From Gymnorhina tibicen (lineage: Eukaryota > Chordata > Aves > Passeriformes > Artamidae), in contig VXAZ01007538.1 in assembly GCA_013399875.1 (NCBI GenBank), positions 496,001-560,000 of the forward strand: a stretch of 64,000 nt of DNA, written 5' to 3'. Shown in pieces: positions 1 through 13,400 of this stretch (within the stretch, counting starts at the first letter, position 1; each line of letters opens with the position of its first letter). The translations under genes were made by a program, and so were the position numbers. A model generated the notes under the pieces. That model did not search any database. It saw only the letters and a program-made list of their open reading frames with translations, and was not told the origin of the DNA.

Positions 1-3000
1 AAAATATCCTGGTAACTGTTCTGATTAGAAGTATAAAGAACAGTCTCTCAAATTCTCCTTCTTTATCTCTTGCTTCAAAATCTTTTCTATGTTTGCCAAG
101 AAAATACACTACTACACTAACACCTGATAAGTAAATCATTCACTGACTCACTTCCAAAAAAAATATATATATAGCCTGATGATAATTTAAGCTCTCAATA
201 GCTGTTCAGACTGCTCACATGTGCTTTTACAGTAGTTTTACAAATCATTTAGGATTAGAAACTGCTGGATCACTGCTGTCTGCAAGGAAGTTTATAAGGA
301 AGATTGCTGTGTTCTCAGTGATGGTGCCATCAGGTACATGCAGAGGGGATAAAAAATGTATAAAATATGTTAATGCTATGGGACAGAAAAAACCCCAGGT
401 TTATACTGTGCATTTTAGCACTTGCTAAAAATAGATTTTTTTTTTTAATATAGTGCATGCTGTGTCATCCTAAGTATTTGGCAGTGGACAGGTTGATCCT
501 TGAAGATTAGAAAAGCTCCCTCTTACATAGGAACTCTTCGATCTATCAGTGCTCTATCCTGTCTTGTCTGCTTCTTTTTAAAGAAATTCAAGGAAGATCT
601 CTGATCTGTGGGATGGATTTGTCACATAAATCTTTCTTTTTCCTGTTTTCTGTCTACTTTTGCATCCCATTGTAAAGAAAAAACTCCAGTATCCATGACC
701 CTTGTTGTCTAAATCAAGACCTCAACCACTTCGTCCTAAATATATAAACCCCTTAAAAATTGTTTGTTTTCAACAAGGTCCACTGACTAGACTGCAAATA
801 AATACTGTGTAAGCAGAACTTTTTTTCCTCTCTACCTTTTAAAAATCTTTGCTTGTACGTTCTAGTTGACATGCAAATAAAAACTTAGAAATATATTTGC
901 CCGTTAATTACTAAGGTATTCAGATGCCCCAGCAAGAACGTGACCAAGTATACCAGACGAAACCCTTGTCACCTTAAGGATTCTGAATTCTAATTTAGAA
1001 ATTGGTGTAATACAAGAACTTGACTGGTTATAATTTATACTAACTGTTCAAATTGCCAGCAAGAACCACTGCAGATATTTTAGGAGATACACTAGAAATT
1101 TTAAAAAACCCTGATTTCTAGGGATCTTAAAAAAAAGAAAGAAGTGTCATCCTATTTTCTTTCACTTCAACAGTGGCTCAAATCAACATTAGCAGAAGGA
1201 AATAGATTCAATGCAGGAAATATTTTCCTTTAGGATGATCTAAAAATGCTGACAGGGTATACACAAAATCTAAATTTAGCTGTTGGGGTTCACCTCATCC
1301 TCATGAGCAGCTACTTCTCTCAATTTCCTTGTGAGCTGTTTTGCACACCACAGGCTACAAAAGGGAAGTGCAGAAGACCAGTCATGTCCCCATCTGTAAA
1401 CAAAGAGGAAAAGTGTTCCTGGAAACTTTGCTATTCCATCCTGCTCTCCTGCATTGATTCCATTTAGCAGTGTAAAAGTGATTGTCTAGTGTGGTCTCTG
1501 GGCTGTGAAAAAAAGACTCCATTCAGTAATTATGCTCTGAATCTCTTGGTAAGGGATTGTCTCCTCACTGTCAGGAGGGAGACTTTCTCAGAAACTGCTG
1601 CTGTGATTCCTGAGCACAGGTATCAGTCTTGTCCTGCCATCTCCCTCAAATAAAGTGTTAGTAGTTAGTCTGTTAAAATCTACTTTTGTAACTCTCTATG
1701 AGCAGAACTCCCAATGTGAAATAATAGAAAACTCTCAGTCTAGTCCAAAGACAAGAGAGCACTTCTTTTCTGCTGTGTAATTCATATGACAGGGTGTTTC
1801 AGTATTTATAGACTACAAATAAAACAATGCTCAAATTGAAAATATCCACCAAAAAGCAGAATTCACAATTTAGGCTCACTGTTGGTATGACATACTCTGC
1901 AATTATAGGAACACCAAGCTGTGCTCAGTAAAACACAAGAGTGCCTTTTGCTGACCGGTAAACAATTGATAACCTTGCTTGGAGAGCAAGTTAATTAGTA
2001 ACACAAATTAAACAGAATGAAAAATCATAGTGTAAAATAGTATTTAAAATAGTGTCATGGTTCTAAATAGGGAGTTAGGAGTGATGATACTCTCTTTTCA
2101 AATGGAAGTAATTTTAAAGTGCCCTAGTACTCTGCTAAAGTAGTCAAATTCTGGATGAAAGGGAGAGAGGGATGTATCACTCACTGGCAAGAAGTCCTAG
2201 CTCATAAGAAAGCTGCATAATTAATGCTAGATATTTTAAAGCCATGATTTTCAATTTCTATGTAATCTTTGGAAAAGGAAAAATGTAACCTGGCAATATT
2301 TCTGAAGAGGTAGGGAGGGCACACACTGAGATTCATGTATATTAGGTCAGAAGTCGAGAGCTAGGGATCTTAAAGATCCCTGATATACCAAATGGTTATG
2401 GCTTTCCCTTCACTGGAAATTTTATGAGCTTATTTGACAGGCAAAATCTACGAATGAATTGAAAGTTAACTCACAACCCTACATGTAGCAACCACTGAGA
2501 ACCAATTAAACAATTTAATTTTGCTTATTTTTAAGTTTTGAAAAATATTTCCCAACCACATATTTTAAAGTTGAGAACAACTTTCATGCCAGTTCTCCAA
2601 AGATGCATTAGAAGAAGAGGAGTTCCAGATGTGGCTGTTGCTCTAATCACAATTAACTGACAGCCTATAAAAGCCATCATCTTAAGGAAACACCTACATT
2701 TTACAAAGCTTGGGATCAAGACTAAAGCCCCAGGGAGTAGTTTAAGGCTTCTTACTCTACTAGAAATAAAACCAGCAGAGGAAGTGAAAGAAAGATAATT
2801 AGAGAACTGACTCTTGAACGAGACAAACCATTTTCTCCTGTATGCAAAACCTACCATGAAACTGCAAAAGCTGTTTACACTAAAAATTCAGTGTCATGTA
2901 AGATATAAAATAAAACTTGCATCTGTAGTTCAGGTTTTCACAGCCAGTTAATGGATTCAGATCTTTAGTCCTTTATATTGCAACACACAAAATGAGTAGT

Positions 3001-4789
3001 GCCAACTCTTGTATTTGATTGTTAGCCTCTCGCTATTTGGTGTCTCCTAGGAGCCAAGAAAACACGTGAGAAGATAAACTTTCATCTAAACTTACGGTTA
3101 CATATGTATGTGCTGATATTTAAATATGTGGCCCTCTTGGCTGTGAAGAAACCCTTGGAAAGGGAAATGTGTATCCATCATTTAGGTAGACTCAGAACAT
3201 TTGGTGAGAGAACTGTCAGTACTGAAGCATGTTTCGCATTGGGGGTTTTATGTGCCTTCCTTGCTCTCTAAGTAAAGAAAGTTAATCTGCTCTGAGCTGT
3301 CCTGCCATGTCTGGACCATCACTGGTAGCTACGTTTCCACCTTTTAACAATACCTTGAATAACATTATCTTCTGGTATGTCTTTTTTGGTGACTTTAGTG
3401 TTGGCATCGGTTGTTCCAGTAAAATCAATGAGAGCTCAAGTACTTTGATGTACAGGAAGGAATTTGTTCTCTTTCTGACCTTTCTTTTCAGATAAAGACC
3501 TCAAAAAAAACTACCGTCTCTTTCTGGAACTGTTCTTTCATGATTCAGAATTTTTTTTTTTTTTTCAAATGGCAACTTATAGTCACAAGTTTTGCTTACC
3601 AAACCCCCCAAAACAAAACCCTCCAAAAGCTCCCAAACCTTTTAATGATAGGACCCAGGTCTCAGTTTTCAGTGAGCCTGATACAATACTTTGAAGTATA
3701 GACAGTCTAGTTTCTTTTCATTGAAGTTTCTTTTAATCTCTAAAAATACTCTGTGTATTGTGTGACACCCACTGACTATAAACTCTATGGAGTTAAATGC
3801 ATTGCTCTGATAAAACCAAACTGGCTCATTATCAAAAACACAATTATAACCAACAGCTGACCTGACAGTCAAGATCAACACTAGTCTGACCGGCAAAGCC
3901 TCAGAATATCTACTTACTGACAGGATCCACTGCTGTCTAAATAAATGTGGTGCTGTGACCTGATTCAGATGATCTTAAAGCATCTTTAATTCAGATATCC
4001 TGGTAATTCCTCCCAGGAAGTGACTAAAAGGGAAAAAGTTCTAAGTAAGCAGGCACAAGAGAAAGCTTCTCTAGATTTTTTTTTAATGCAATGCTGCTTG
4101 GAAAGCATCATGGATATATTAAAATTAATCTTTGAAAACTACACTCCTACTTTCCATCTAAGAATAAAAGTTGAAGTCATGAAAGCTGCTAACTTGCAGG
4201 TGAATGCTTGGCTCTAAGTTAGCATCAGCAGTCCTGACTGCTGGCCAACCACTCTCCTGGCTTGCAAGGAAACGGTCCTAGCCAGGGGCCTTATCCCAAA
4301 CTTTGTGCAAGAGGCAACATGGAACAGGTTACAGGGACTATTGATTCTGTTATCAGCATGAGGAAGTTGAGTGCTCTACCATCAAATGCCAGGAAAACTT
4401 GACTGAGAAGCTTACTCATCTGAAAATGAGTCAGGGAAGTTCCCGTGGTGTGTACTGAGAGTGCATAGTGGGAATTCCTATTGCAAAGAGCTCTTATGGC
4501 ATATATTTCGATATTACATTTATTGTCATTGCTGACCGTGGGATGGGAGTAACAGGAACATTAAGGAGCTGCTTCATTTGAATTAATGAGTACATGAGTA
4601 ATGTCATACAAGTGCGTTATGTTCTTATTATTTCCTTGCTTAAAACTGTTTATTTCAGTGGAAATTACCAAGGATAAGATATGAGTCACACCCAACCCAG
4701 CAGAAATAAACTAAGGAGAAAATATCCCTTGCTGCGATGGCCTTTTGCCTACACAGAGGGAACAAGGCGGTATTTCTGTGCAGCCGCTG
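1..4789. other. AT-rich upstream flank without a recognisable gene
   Basis: Only short chance open frames (longest 108 codons at 2531-2857 on the minus strand). No known domain, repeat or RNA gene was recognised. Confidence 0.7.
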
Positions 4790-6340
4790 CTCACACACAG
4801 CAACCCTCGCTGCCTGGGGCTGCTCGCTCCGCACCGACGCGCGGTGACCGCGTACTGCCCAAACTTCGAAGTTTTCGGGATGCGATGCGCTAAGAGCGTG
4901 TGAAGGAGAAGGGTTTGACTGGTGATTTCGTGCTCTTGCCCGCCACTGGCCCCGGGATGGGGCCGCACCTGTCCGGGGAGGGGCAGAAAAGGGCAGCGGC
5001 CGCTGTCGTTCCTCGGCGGGGGCCCATCCCTGGGTCGGAGGGAGCACATCCACCTCCCTGCTAGGGAAACGCAGCCACAGGAGCACCGAGGGACAGCTCC
5101 TCCTCCCCGGGCGCTACCGCTGACAGGGGCGGTGGCGCGGGGCCGCCAGAGACACCCCCCGGTTACATAACCAGCGTCTCCGGGGGCGGCTCCGCCGCTT
5201 CCGCCCACGCCCCGCCGGAGACCGNNNNNNNNNNNNNNNNNNNNNNNNNNNNNNNNNNNNNNNNNNNNNNNNNNNNNNNNNNNNNNNNNNNNNNNNNNNN
5301 NNNNNNNNNNNNNNNNNNNNNNNNNNNNNNNNNNNNNNNNNNNNNNNNNNNNNNNNNNNNNNNNNNNNNNNNNNNNNNNNNNNNNNNNNNNNNNNNNNNN
5401 NNNNNNNNNNNNNNNNNNNNNNNNNNNNNNNNNNNNNNNNNNNNNNNNNNNNNNNNNNNNNNNNNNNNNNNNNNNNNNNNNNNNNNNNNNNNNNNNNNNN
5501 NNNNNNNNNNNNNNNNNNNNNNNNNNNNNNNNNNNNNNNNNNNNNNNNNNNNNNNNNNNNNNNNNACCCACTCCCGCACACGCCCGCGGGTGCCCGTGGC
5601 CTCTGCAGGGGAAGGTAAGGGGCCCGCCGGGGGCCGCCGGGCAGGCGGCGGCGAGGTGCGGATGCGTGAGGGGGGGATCATGTGTCATAACAAGTTGTTG
5701 AACGTGACATTGCTCTTGAACTGCGGCGGCGGCGGACGCCGGGCCGCCGCCGAGTAACTTTCTCCTGCAATTCGGCGCTGAGGAGGGAGCCGGCGGCGGC
5801 CGGGCAGGGCGGCGGGGCTGGAGCCGGCGGGAGGGGGAGCGCGGAAAGCGCTCGGGAGAGGCTGATGCCGTTCGCGATGCTTGCGGCTTCCTGGGGGGAA
5901 GGCGCGCAGCGCGGCGGGGGACGAGCGAGGGCTCCGCGTCTGGCGGCTGCTACGGGAGCCGCTGCCGCCCCGGCGAGGATTTTTCTAGCAAGGAGCCAGG
6001 GCGGGCAGTGAGCGAGGAGCGGATGCCGGTCCGGAGCATCTCCTCTCGCGGGTAGTTATCCCCGCTGATGCTCCGTGGCGGTTTGGCTCGCTTCCGGCGT
6101 GATTAGCTCGGCTTATTATGTAAGATGTCACCGGAGAAGGAGAGACACAAGCCCTCGGTGTGGCGGAGGGGGGAACGCACCGGTCCGCCGCGCCTTGCCC
6201 GCTCCGGGTACCGGGGCATAGGGACCAGCCCCGGCCCGGAGCGGCCGGGAGGGAACGGGAGCTCCCCTCCCCTCGCAGTCCGCCGCTGGAATACGGCTGC
6301 TCGCTTTACACGTGGGTTGGGTGTGTTCCCCAAACCTTGC
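4790..6340. promoter_or_regulatory. PCGF5: Distal CpG island, probable PCGF5 promoter and first non-coding exon
   Basis: The stretch is strongly GC- and CpG-rich against an AT-rich background, with GGCGG runs, a GCC/GGC hairpin-capable run at about 5723-5752 and no clear coding potential. Candidate + strand donors are AAG|GTAAGG (GT at 5615) and GCA|GTGAGC (GT at 6008). It lies about 31 kb upstream of the PCGF5 ATG, compatible with the ~60 kb gene and distal 5' exon I recall for mammalian PCGF5. Transcription start and direction cannot be fixed from sequence, and a 341-base gap removes part of the island. Confidence 0.65.
5225..5565. other. Assembly gap (341 N) inside the distal CpG island
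   Basis: Run of N flanked on both sides by very GC-rich sequence, a typical short-read dropout. Frames drawn across it are artefacts. It may hide the transcription start or first exon. Confidence 0.99.
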
Positions 6341-8223
6341 TTTTGAGCAGAAACGTAACCTGTCCTGGTTCCTCTCGCATGTTTGATTGCTTCTATTCTC
6401 TCTCAAAGAAAAAAAATAAACGTTTGAGCATTAAAAAGTTTAAGAACTCGATTTTTGCTTCCTTTATGTGCATATTTAGTACGTTAATATGATCTGGAGA
6501 CGATTGAATGAATCATCAGTTCCCTGGAATAAAAGCAAGTGAATCATCTCACATACACACGCACACAACTGTGAGGGAGCATAGTTGGTACCGTAGATAG
6601 TGAAAGGTTGGTGTCAGTTTCTGACACATAATGGGATGTCAGAAGTATAGACAATGCTCAGAAACCCAGCAGGTTTCCTGCGGCTGGTTTGTGAACTGTG
6701 AAAGTTTTGCAACATTCAATTGCAGTTTTTCTGGCTCAGTGGTTAAATGGTAACCTCTTTCAGTTATCAACTTGTTACCCATTATTTTAGCCAAATAATC
6801 CAAAAGGGGTTGTAAATGGTAAGGATTAAGTAACTGCGTTATTCAAAGTGTATTCATTTAAAATAAAATTTAAACAAAAATACCCCAAAAATAGTATCAA
6901 ACTATGTCCATACCCTGAAGCCAGAGACATATCCCAGATGCTTTTAATCTGGGTTTTGTTTTGCTTAGTTTTGTTAAGCAAAAATAGTCTCTGTTGAAGT
7001 GAAAAAATATCAATATGTATTTTTAAAAGCTAAGCCAGTTGATTCAATAAACACGCTGGAGTTGTACCTAGATAGACTTCTGTTCCTGGTCCTCTTTCCT
7101 GTTGCTGTTTTAAATGGGATTGAGTTTGGATCTTATATATGGTTGTTCTTTCAACTCCAGCTTGCTTCCAAAGTGGATTTTTCATTCTCCACGTTTTTGG
7201 GACACATTCTCCTCTTCCTGTACAGAGGCAGAACTATGAATTTTACAAGATTATTTTTTCTTTTTTTTCTCGGTATACCTACCACTGTCAAGAAACAAAG
7301 TCACTGTTTCTGGTGGGGAGGTAGTGCTTTACACATACAACCTCCTGGTTTTACAGTATAAAGTATGTGAAGGTCTTTTATGTGTTGCTAGTAAACTATT
7401 CTGTTTCCTGTGGCATCAGGTATCCCTTATCTCACTGCCTGTGTTTTGTACCTCTAGTCGTTCTCCAAATGGGAATGGAAAGGATTGTTTGGGTGTTTGT
7501 CACTGTTGGGGCAAAAGGACATGTTACCGTTTTTGATTGTCTAGAACTATGCACTGGCACCTCATAGTATTAACTAGAGGACTGGAGCAGCTAAGTGTGG
7601 GAAAACTGTATTACTTCAGGGTTCAGTGTGTGGCTTTTAACATCTCATATCAGAAGATTCTGAAGTTAACCAAGTTAAGACTGCAAGTGACAGTGAAAAC
7701 ACTGTAATAGAGAATCTCTTAGGTATGCTGGGTGGTCAGGTTAACAAACAGGAAAAAATACTGGTTTATTTGCACATTTTGTTCAACAATCAAATAGCAT
7801 TCATCCTTTTTTATTGAATTTCCTTGCAAAGAAGATAAAAACTTACAATGTGTGTGGCATTCTATGTGCTCAGACCTCAGCTGAAAGCAGTAAAGGAAAT
7901 AATACTGAAAGTGGACTCATGACTCTGCTCTAGCTGGTTTTCCCTGCTCTATGAACACTCTGGGCTTCAGAGTGCAAATGAAAAATTCTAGGTTTCACTT
8001 CAAAGCCTGCAGAATATGCAAAATAAAGTGGGATAAAACATATTGGTTTAAAGTTGCTCCTGTGCAGCTCCACTTTTGGGACTGATAAGCAAATTACTGT
8101 GGGTTGCACAGAAGAACTTTGAGAAAAGTGGAGGGCAATGCAGATAAAAGTGAAGTGTCTGCACTTTGTATCTTGATTTTTGCTGTGTTTGGGATACATA
8201 GGATTTATTCTTAGCATGACCAA

Positions 8224-8243
8224 TTGATATATGTATATATCAA
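8224..8243. repeat. Perfect 9-base inverted repeat, 2-base spacer
   Basis: TTGATATAT, GT, ATATATCAA. AT-rich and probably no more than cruciform-prone sequence. Confidence 0.8.
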
Positions 8244-11200
8244 ATTTTACACTGCCTTTTATTAAAAAAAAATACTAAGTTATAATCTTTGTGTGCTTTG
8301 AAAGACTGGTGCCAACAGCATCTTCATATGTTCTTCCAGCTATCTCAGTTAGAACATGCCAGTAAGGAAAAAAACCCCAACCCAAATGATTAGTTCCTTT
8401 TTGCAGTTTTGGCTTTAAAGACCCTTTTTAGGCAAGTGCAATAGTCCTGAGCAAAGTATTGAACTTTTCCTGTAGAAAGGCATACTGCTGGTGTTGAAAA
8501 AGGGAATCCTTTCTTCAGGTATTGAAAACTTTGCACCAAGTACACCTTAGCTTGGGGTTGTTTGTCCCCAACTCCTCAGTTAAAAAGCATTTGTTGTAGT
8601 TGTCTGGAAAGAAGTTTTATTTCTAGTACTAGCCTCAATATTTAAAATATTAAGAAACAAAGTTGATTCTGTATCACTTAGCGTTGTAGCTATCTGTTTT
8701 GAATGATGGCAGGTAGCGCCTTAGACATTTCTTACAGTGAAGCTTATGTTCCTGATTATTGTGGTTTTATCTTTAAATTTTTCCGTGTAGTGCCATGAAA
8801 ACTAACAGCTTGACAGGCTCTGAGATGGAAGCCCGTAATGAGCAGAGCAGGTGTAGCACGGGCAGCCAGTTCCATCTGGCTGTGACAAGACTGTGTCTGT
8901 CTCACTGAATGTGTGTCCATGGGAAATATCAGTGTTGTTGTCTCTATCTTGATTGTTGCTTATAAAATAAAAGTTCTACACTGTCAAGTGTGGGCCACTT
9001 TTGGAATGAAAGATACGTAGAGCTACGTGAGCACTATGGTCTCAACAGCTGTCACTGTTAGTTTTTATATGTGAAACAAATAATTTTGACTGAAACCGTT
9101 TATCCAATTATTAGTACTGGAATTCATGCATGTCTCAGTAGCTTTCCTAACAGCCAACCAAACTGTTCATTTACTGCTGTGCATTGGTCATTTCTTTCTT
9201 GTAATGGAATCATTTTCTTTGCCATTGGTTTATGTATGATCTGAGATTTGACTGGAATTAAGACAGTAGCCTGCTAATTTGCCATAATAATCCTATTTTC
9301 ATAAAAGATCTGGCCAGGAAAAGACAAGAAAAATTCTCAGAAGAGGTTAAAGAAGAATATAACAGTTATTGGGAGGATCTTCACTTCCTTGAGACATTGT
9401 CATGTTACTGACTGGTGCATCACAGAGAGCTTCAAGTTGCCACAGTCTGTAATGGTTCAAGAACTGCCTTCCCTTCCCACATTGAGTCTTCACTGGCAGT
9501 TGAGTTGGTGCTCATTGTTTTAAAGGGAGCACACATGGAGATGGAGCAATGAATGCTGAAGAACAGGTATCCACACTGTAAACAGGGGATGCCTGTAGTG
9601 GCCCCTTTGCTCAGCTTCAGTATCGGTTCTTCCCCAAGGGGGAAAACCACTTTGTACTCCACAGTAATTCTTATCATAAAGAACCTTTCCCACACAGAAC
9701 ATCACTAGTGGAGATGTAGTAAGAAATAGTGATGAGACCTAAATGGTGAACAGTGATATTTTCCTCATTCATGGCTATGATTCTCACTACATGCATGATA
9801 TTGATAGCAGTGTTACAGAATTTTCTGGCAGTTCAATCTGTAAGTACAATCTGATACCAGCAGGAAGAGTCCTAGTTAGTAATTGCTGTAAAATCGCTCA
9901 CATCCAGTTTTTTATTCCCATCTTTCAAACTCCACCCTACACACTGTTGTTGCAGCTTGGTTTTTGTAGTACAAGCTCTTGGGGAAGCCCTTGTCATTCA
10001 TTCTGACTTTTGGCATTGTGTTACATCTATTAAAATCTTTGTGTATAAACAAAGCACATTAAAGTAACGGAATCCAAAATTTAAATATTCTGAAGATAGA
10101 GTTCAGTGCTGGTTACTATTAATCAGATCAGACAGAGAGAGAAATTCTCTCTGCCGCAAAAAAAAGTAGTTAAGATAAAAGTCTTGAGTGTTTCTTAGAG
10201 AAGTGTCACCACTGATTAAAGCAAATGTAATTATATATATTTCCTTCCTCAAGAAGAAGAATGGAATATGTAAGAAACCAAACTCTTGACTAATTTCATA
10301 ATGAAAACACAGTTCTTTTTTCAGATGAAAGATCATCTCTTAAATAGCCAATATGTGTATTGAATGAAGTTAAAGATGTTTCTTTCTTTCATGGTTTTAT
10401 AAAATTGTTGTTTACTTTTTTGAAGAATCATCAGTACTAGCTGCAGAGACAAAAGATCCTTTATATGATATAAATGATATTTTGAGTAAGTATTCTTGGT
10501 TGATTCTGGCTGTAGAATTTCCCTGCATACAAAGTGATTTTGAAGAGCTGCTTAATCAAACCAATATTTTTCAGCTTTCCATCTTAACTCTTTTGATACA
10601 TCATAGATAAAGTAAATTGTTATGCTTTCATCCCAAATACGTATTTACCAAAAGTACAAGTGGTTTGTTTTTTTTTTTTGTGGATAGCGATCACAGAATG
10701 CAAATAGATTTACTTGAAATAATGTACTCGGTGACAGTTAGTGCCTGGCACAGGCTAGTGTTTAAAATCTACTGTTGATGTGTAACTTGTGTGTATTCAT
10801 TGCTGAAAATTTAAAATGTAAATTTATATGGAATTGGCCTCCAATTCAAAATTAGCATTAATTGCAGAGAAGCTCTTTCAGTTTATTTATTGTGAAGCTG
10901 GATGAAACCAGTGACAGACTTGTAGCAGAAGAGCTTTACTTTAACATCTGGCTTTCCAAGGTGTAATAGCTCTTCCTGCATCAACTAGTACAGTAGGGAA
11001 AACCACACAAACTGTTGGGCCTACAAGCCCTTCTTCCTGTTGCGAACATTAGCAGCAAACAATGAACTAGGGGTGCAGCTCCAGAAGACATCTACAGCCA
11101 CTGCTTAGAACAAGGGAAGTGCTGCTGCTATGGCTTACGCTCTCTGAGCCCCAAATAAGTTAGGTTTAACTAAAGCGCCAAGAAACTAGTAAAAAGTTTT

Positions 11201-12272
11201 CTGCTGCTCTAGAGTATTAAATGGACTTACAGATGGATCAACAAGCTCCAGAGTGGTGCTTCTCTTCTTTTTGGTAAAACTGGTCTGTTAGATCTGCTCT
11301 GCAGTTCATCTAACCGTAGCTTTAGGCCAAATTTGGAAGAGCTGCTGTAAAAGTGTGGCTATCACTTGTAAAAAAAAGGGGATATCAGTGGGTAGAAATT
11401 GTGATGTAGTGCTCTGTCCTGGGCAGGAGGAAAACAGATCATTCCCACCAGAACACTGAAGGCTTTAGCTGGAGTGTCACCATGCAGTAGAGACAGTATC
11501 TCCAGTTAAGTCTATTATTTTTGATATCCACAAGATCTGTGAACCCTCGTTTCCACAATGACTTGGTGATCAGGACTAAGAAGTGGGGGATTCATTCTGA
11601 CACTGGAAGTCTTGCTAGTATGTGTGTAACCTTGACAGAATAGCATAAATAGAACAGCATACATGAAGAAAACAGTTCTTTAATATTTATTGAAGGTAAT
11701 CTCTTGTGTTCCTTTCTTGGATGCTTGCTAGGCTGCTGCTCTCACAGTGTGTTTGGGTCAGATGGGCAAGGGCTGCTGGAGCAAGTTTGGTGTTCTGTGG
11801 TTGTGGACTATGAGATACAAACTCTGTATCTGACTTCTTTCTTGGCAGTGGAGAACCCTGCCCACTTCTCCCATCTAGCTGTCTTACACCTAGATTTCTC
11901 AAGCATCTCTGATATATAGAGAACATTTGCAAACATCTGCCTGGGCTTTTGGATTTACAGTTTCCATCTTTTGGAGTGGGTGGATAATATGTATATACAT
12001 ACTCAATATACACTGACAGGTAATGTGCTGACTCAAATTTCCTACAAGTGATGATAGCTACTTACCATGTAATTTTTACTGTATATTTTCAAAAGAAGTG
12101 TCTTGAGTCGCATGAATCAAAGGAGGAATCCATAAAAATACGAATAGTTTAGAACGTTAGCTTTAGCTGATGGAAACTGCTGTAACTTAAGCCTCAGTTT
12201 ATCCACTTGACTTTATGCCAGTATTGAATATGCCTGTAGACAGAGTAACCACAAGTACTCCTTGTACTTACT

Positions 12273-12293
12273 TAACTTACTTTAGGTAAGTTA
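12273..12293. repeat. Perfect 8-base inverted repeat
   Basis: TAACTTAC and GTAAGTTA flank TTTAG. The second arm also makes a consensus-like splice donor (TTTAG|GTAAGTTA), so a cryptic or unannotated exon end is conceivable. Confidence 0.7.
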
Positions 12294-13329
12294 CCATGGG
12301 CCTTTCCTTGAATTGCTTATAAAATTGTCAGTTATTAAATAATTCCAAGAACAAGATTAGGGAGAAGTTGTCATTTTGCCCAGTGTAAAAATGTTTTTGG
12401 TAACCTTTTCATTAAACCGGGACCTCACATTTGATTTAATTATTGCACTTGTATTATGAATGTATTTTTTCCTGTTCTTATGAAAATAGAAATGTTTGAT
12501 CTGAGTATAAGCCTTTGAAAAAATATAATCTAAGTTTATATATGTTCTTAGGTGAGGTTGGCGAGAGTTTGCCAGTGACATTTTCCAAAGACAGTATCTG
12601 CAGCCAAGTCTTTGAGTAAAACTTTCCCTTTTATTGTTCCTTCTTGAACAGCAGAGAGAACAAGCAAAGAACCTCTCTTCAGTGCTTTCTGGCTTGGTAT
12701 TGATTCTATTTATTCATACAGGTGAAGTCTGTTTGACAGGTGCAGAAGTCAAACTGCTGACAACTTAGACTGCATGGAGCCATATAACTCAGCAGTAGAA
12801 ATCCTGTATTTTGGGAATGGTTAAGTATAAAAATTAAACTGTTCTTATATAGCTAAAGGGCCAAAACATTAGGACATTTCTTATTTTAGCTTGTTGGTGT
12901 GACCATAATTTATCCATTGTAGTGCTCCTCACTTCTATTTTTAAAAGGCTTTCTCCCCAGCACCCCCTTATCACCTGCAGTAGAGTGTAGAATGGGCACA
13001 GAGGAATGCTGCAGGAAGACAAAGGATAGTCTCAGCTCAGGGAAGTTGAATGCTGCTGTGGAGGACTAGTATCTGCCTGTCTTGGATACTAAAGTACTGT
13101 TTTTTGCTGGGTAGGTAATATAGGTCAGGGGTTCACAGATGGGCTTTCATTTTTTAACAGTTGTGAAACACATGTAGCCAAGTTTGCCTTTGTTCTGACG
13201 TCACCAGTACAACTGAAATCATGTGAAATGGAGCTGTTTACTGAGTCCTGAGCATCCTGAAAAGTTGAACCTTAGAATATCAGGTGTATGGAACTAAAGA
13301 GTACTTGAAACAGTTTGGACCTAGACTTC

Positions 13330-13400
13330 TATGTCTCTCTTTCCTCTATCTGTAAATTACGGCTACCAATGTTGTCTTGTTGAATAGGTTGTGGAGAAGA
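13330..13400 (+). repeat. MIR-like SINE 3' fragment
   Basis: TTTCCTCTATCTGTAAATTA, then a GTCTTGTTGAATAGGTTGTG block, resembles the MIR 3' end (CTCATCTGTAAAATG…TTGTGAGGA). Short and diverged. Confidence 0.35.

Noticed and set aside
2531..2857. 108-codon minus-strand frame
   Set aside because: No domain, no splice-linked partner and composition like surrounding AT-rich DNA.
4711..5688. 325-codon minus-strand open frame, with similar frames at 5114-5581 and 5163-5681
   Set aside because: It is open only because the N gap contains no stops; the real sequence either side is CpG-island DNA without recognisable coding motifs.
6160..6492. 110-codon frame in the distal CpG island
   Set aside because: Overlapping open frames in several phases of both strands show this is composition, not coding.
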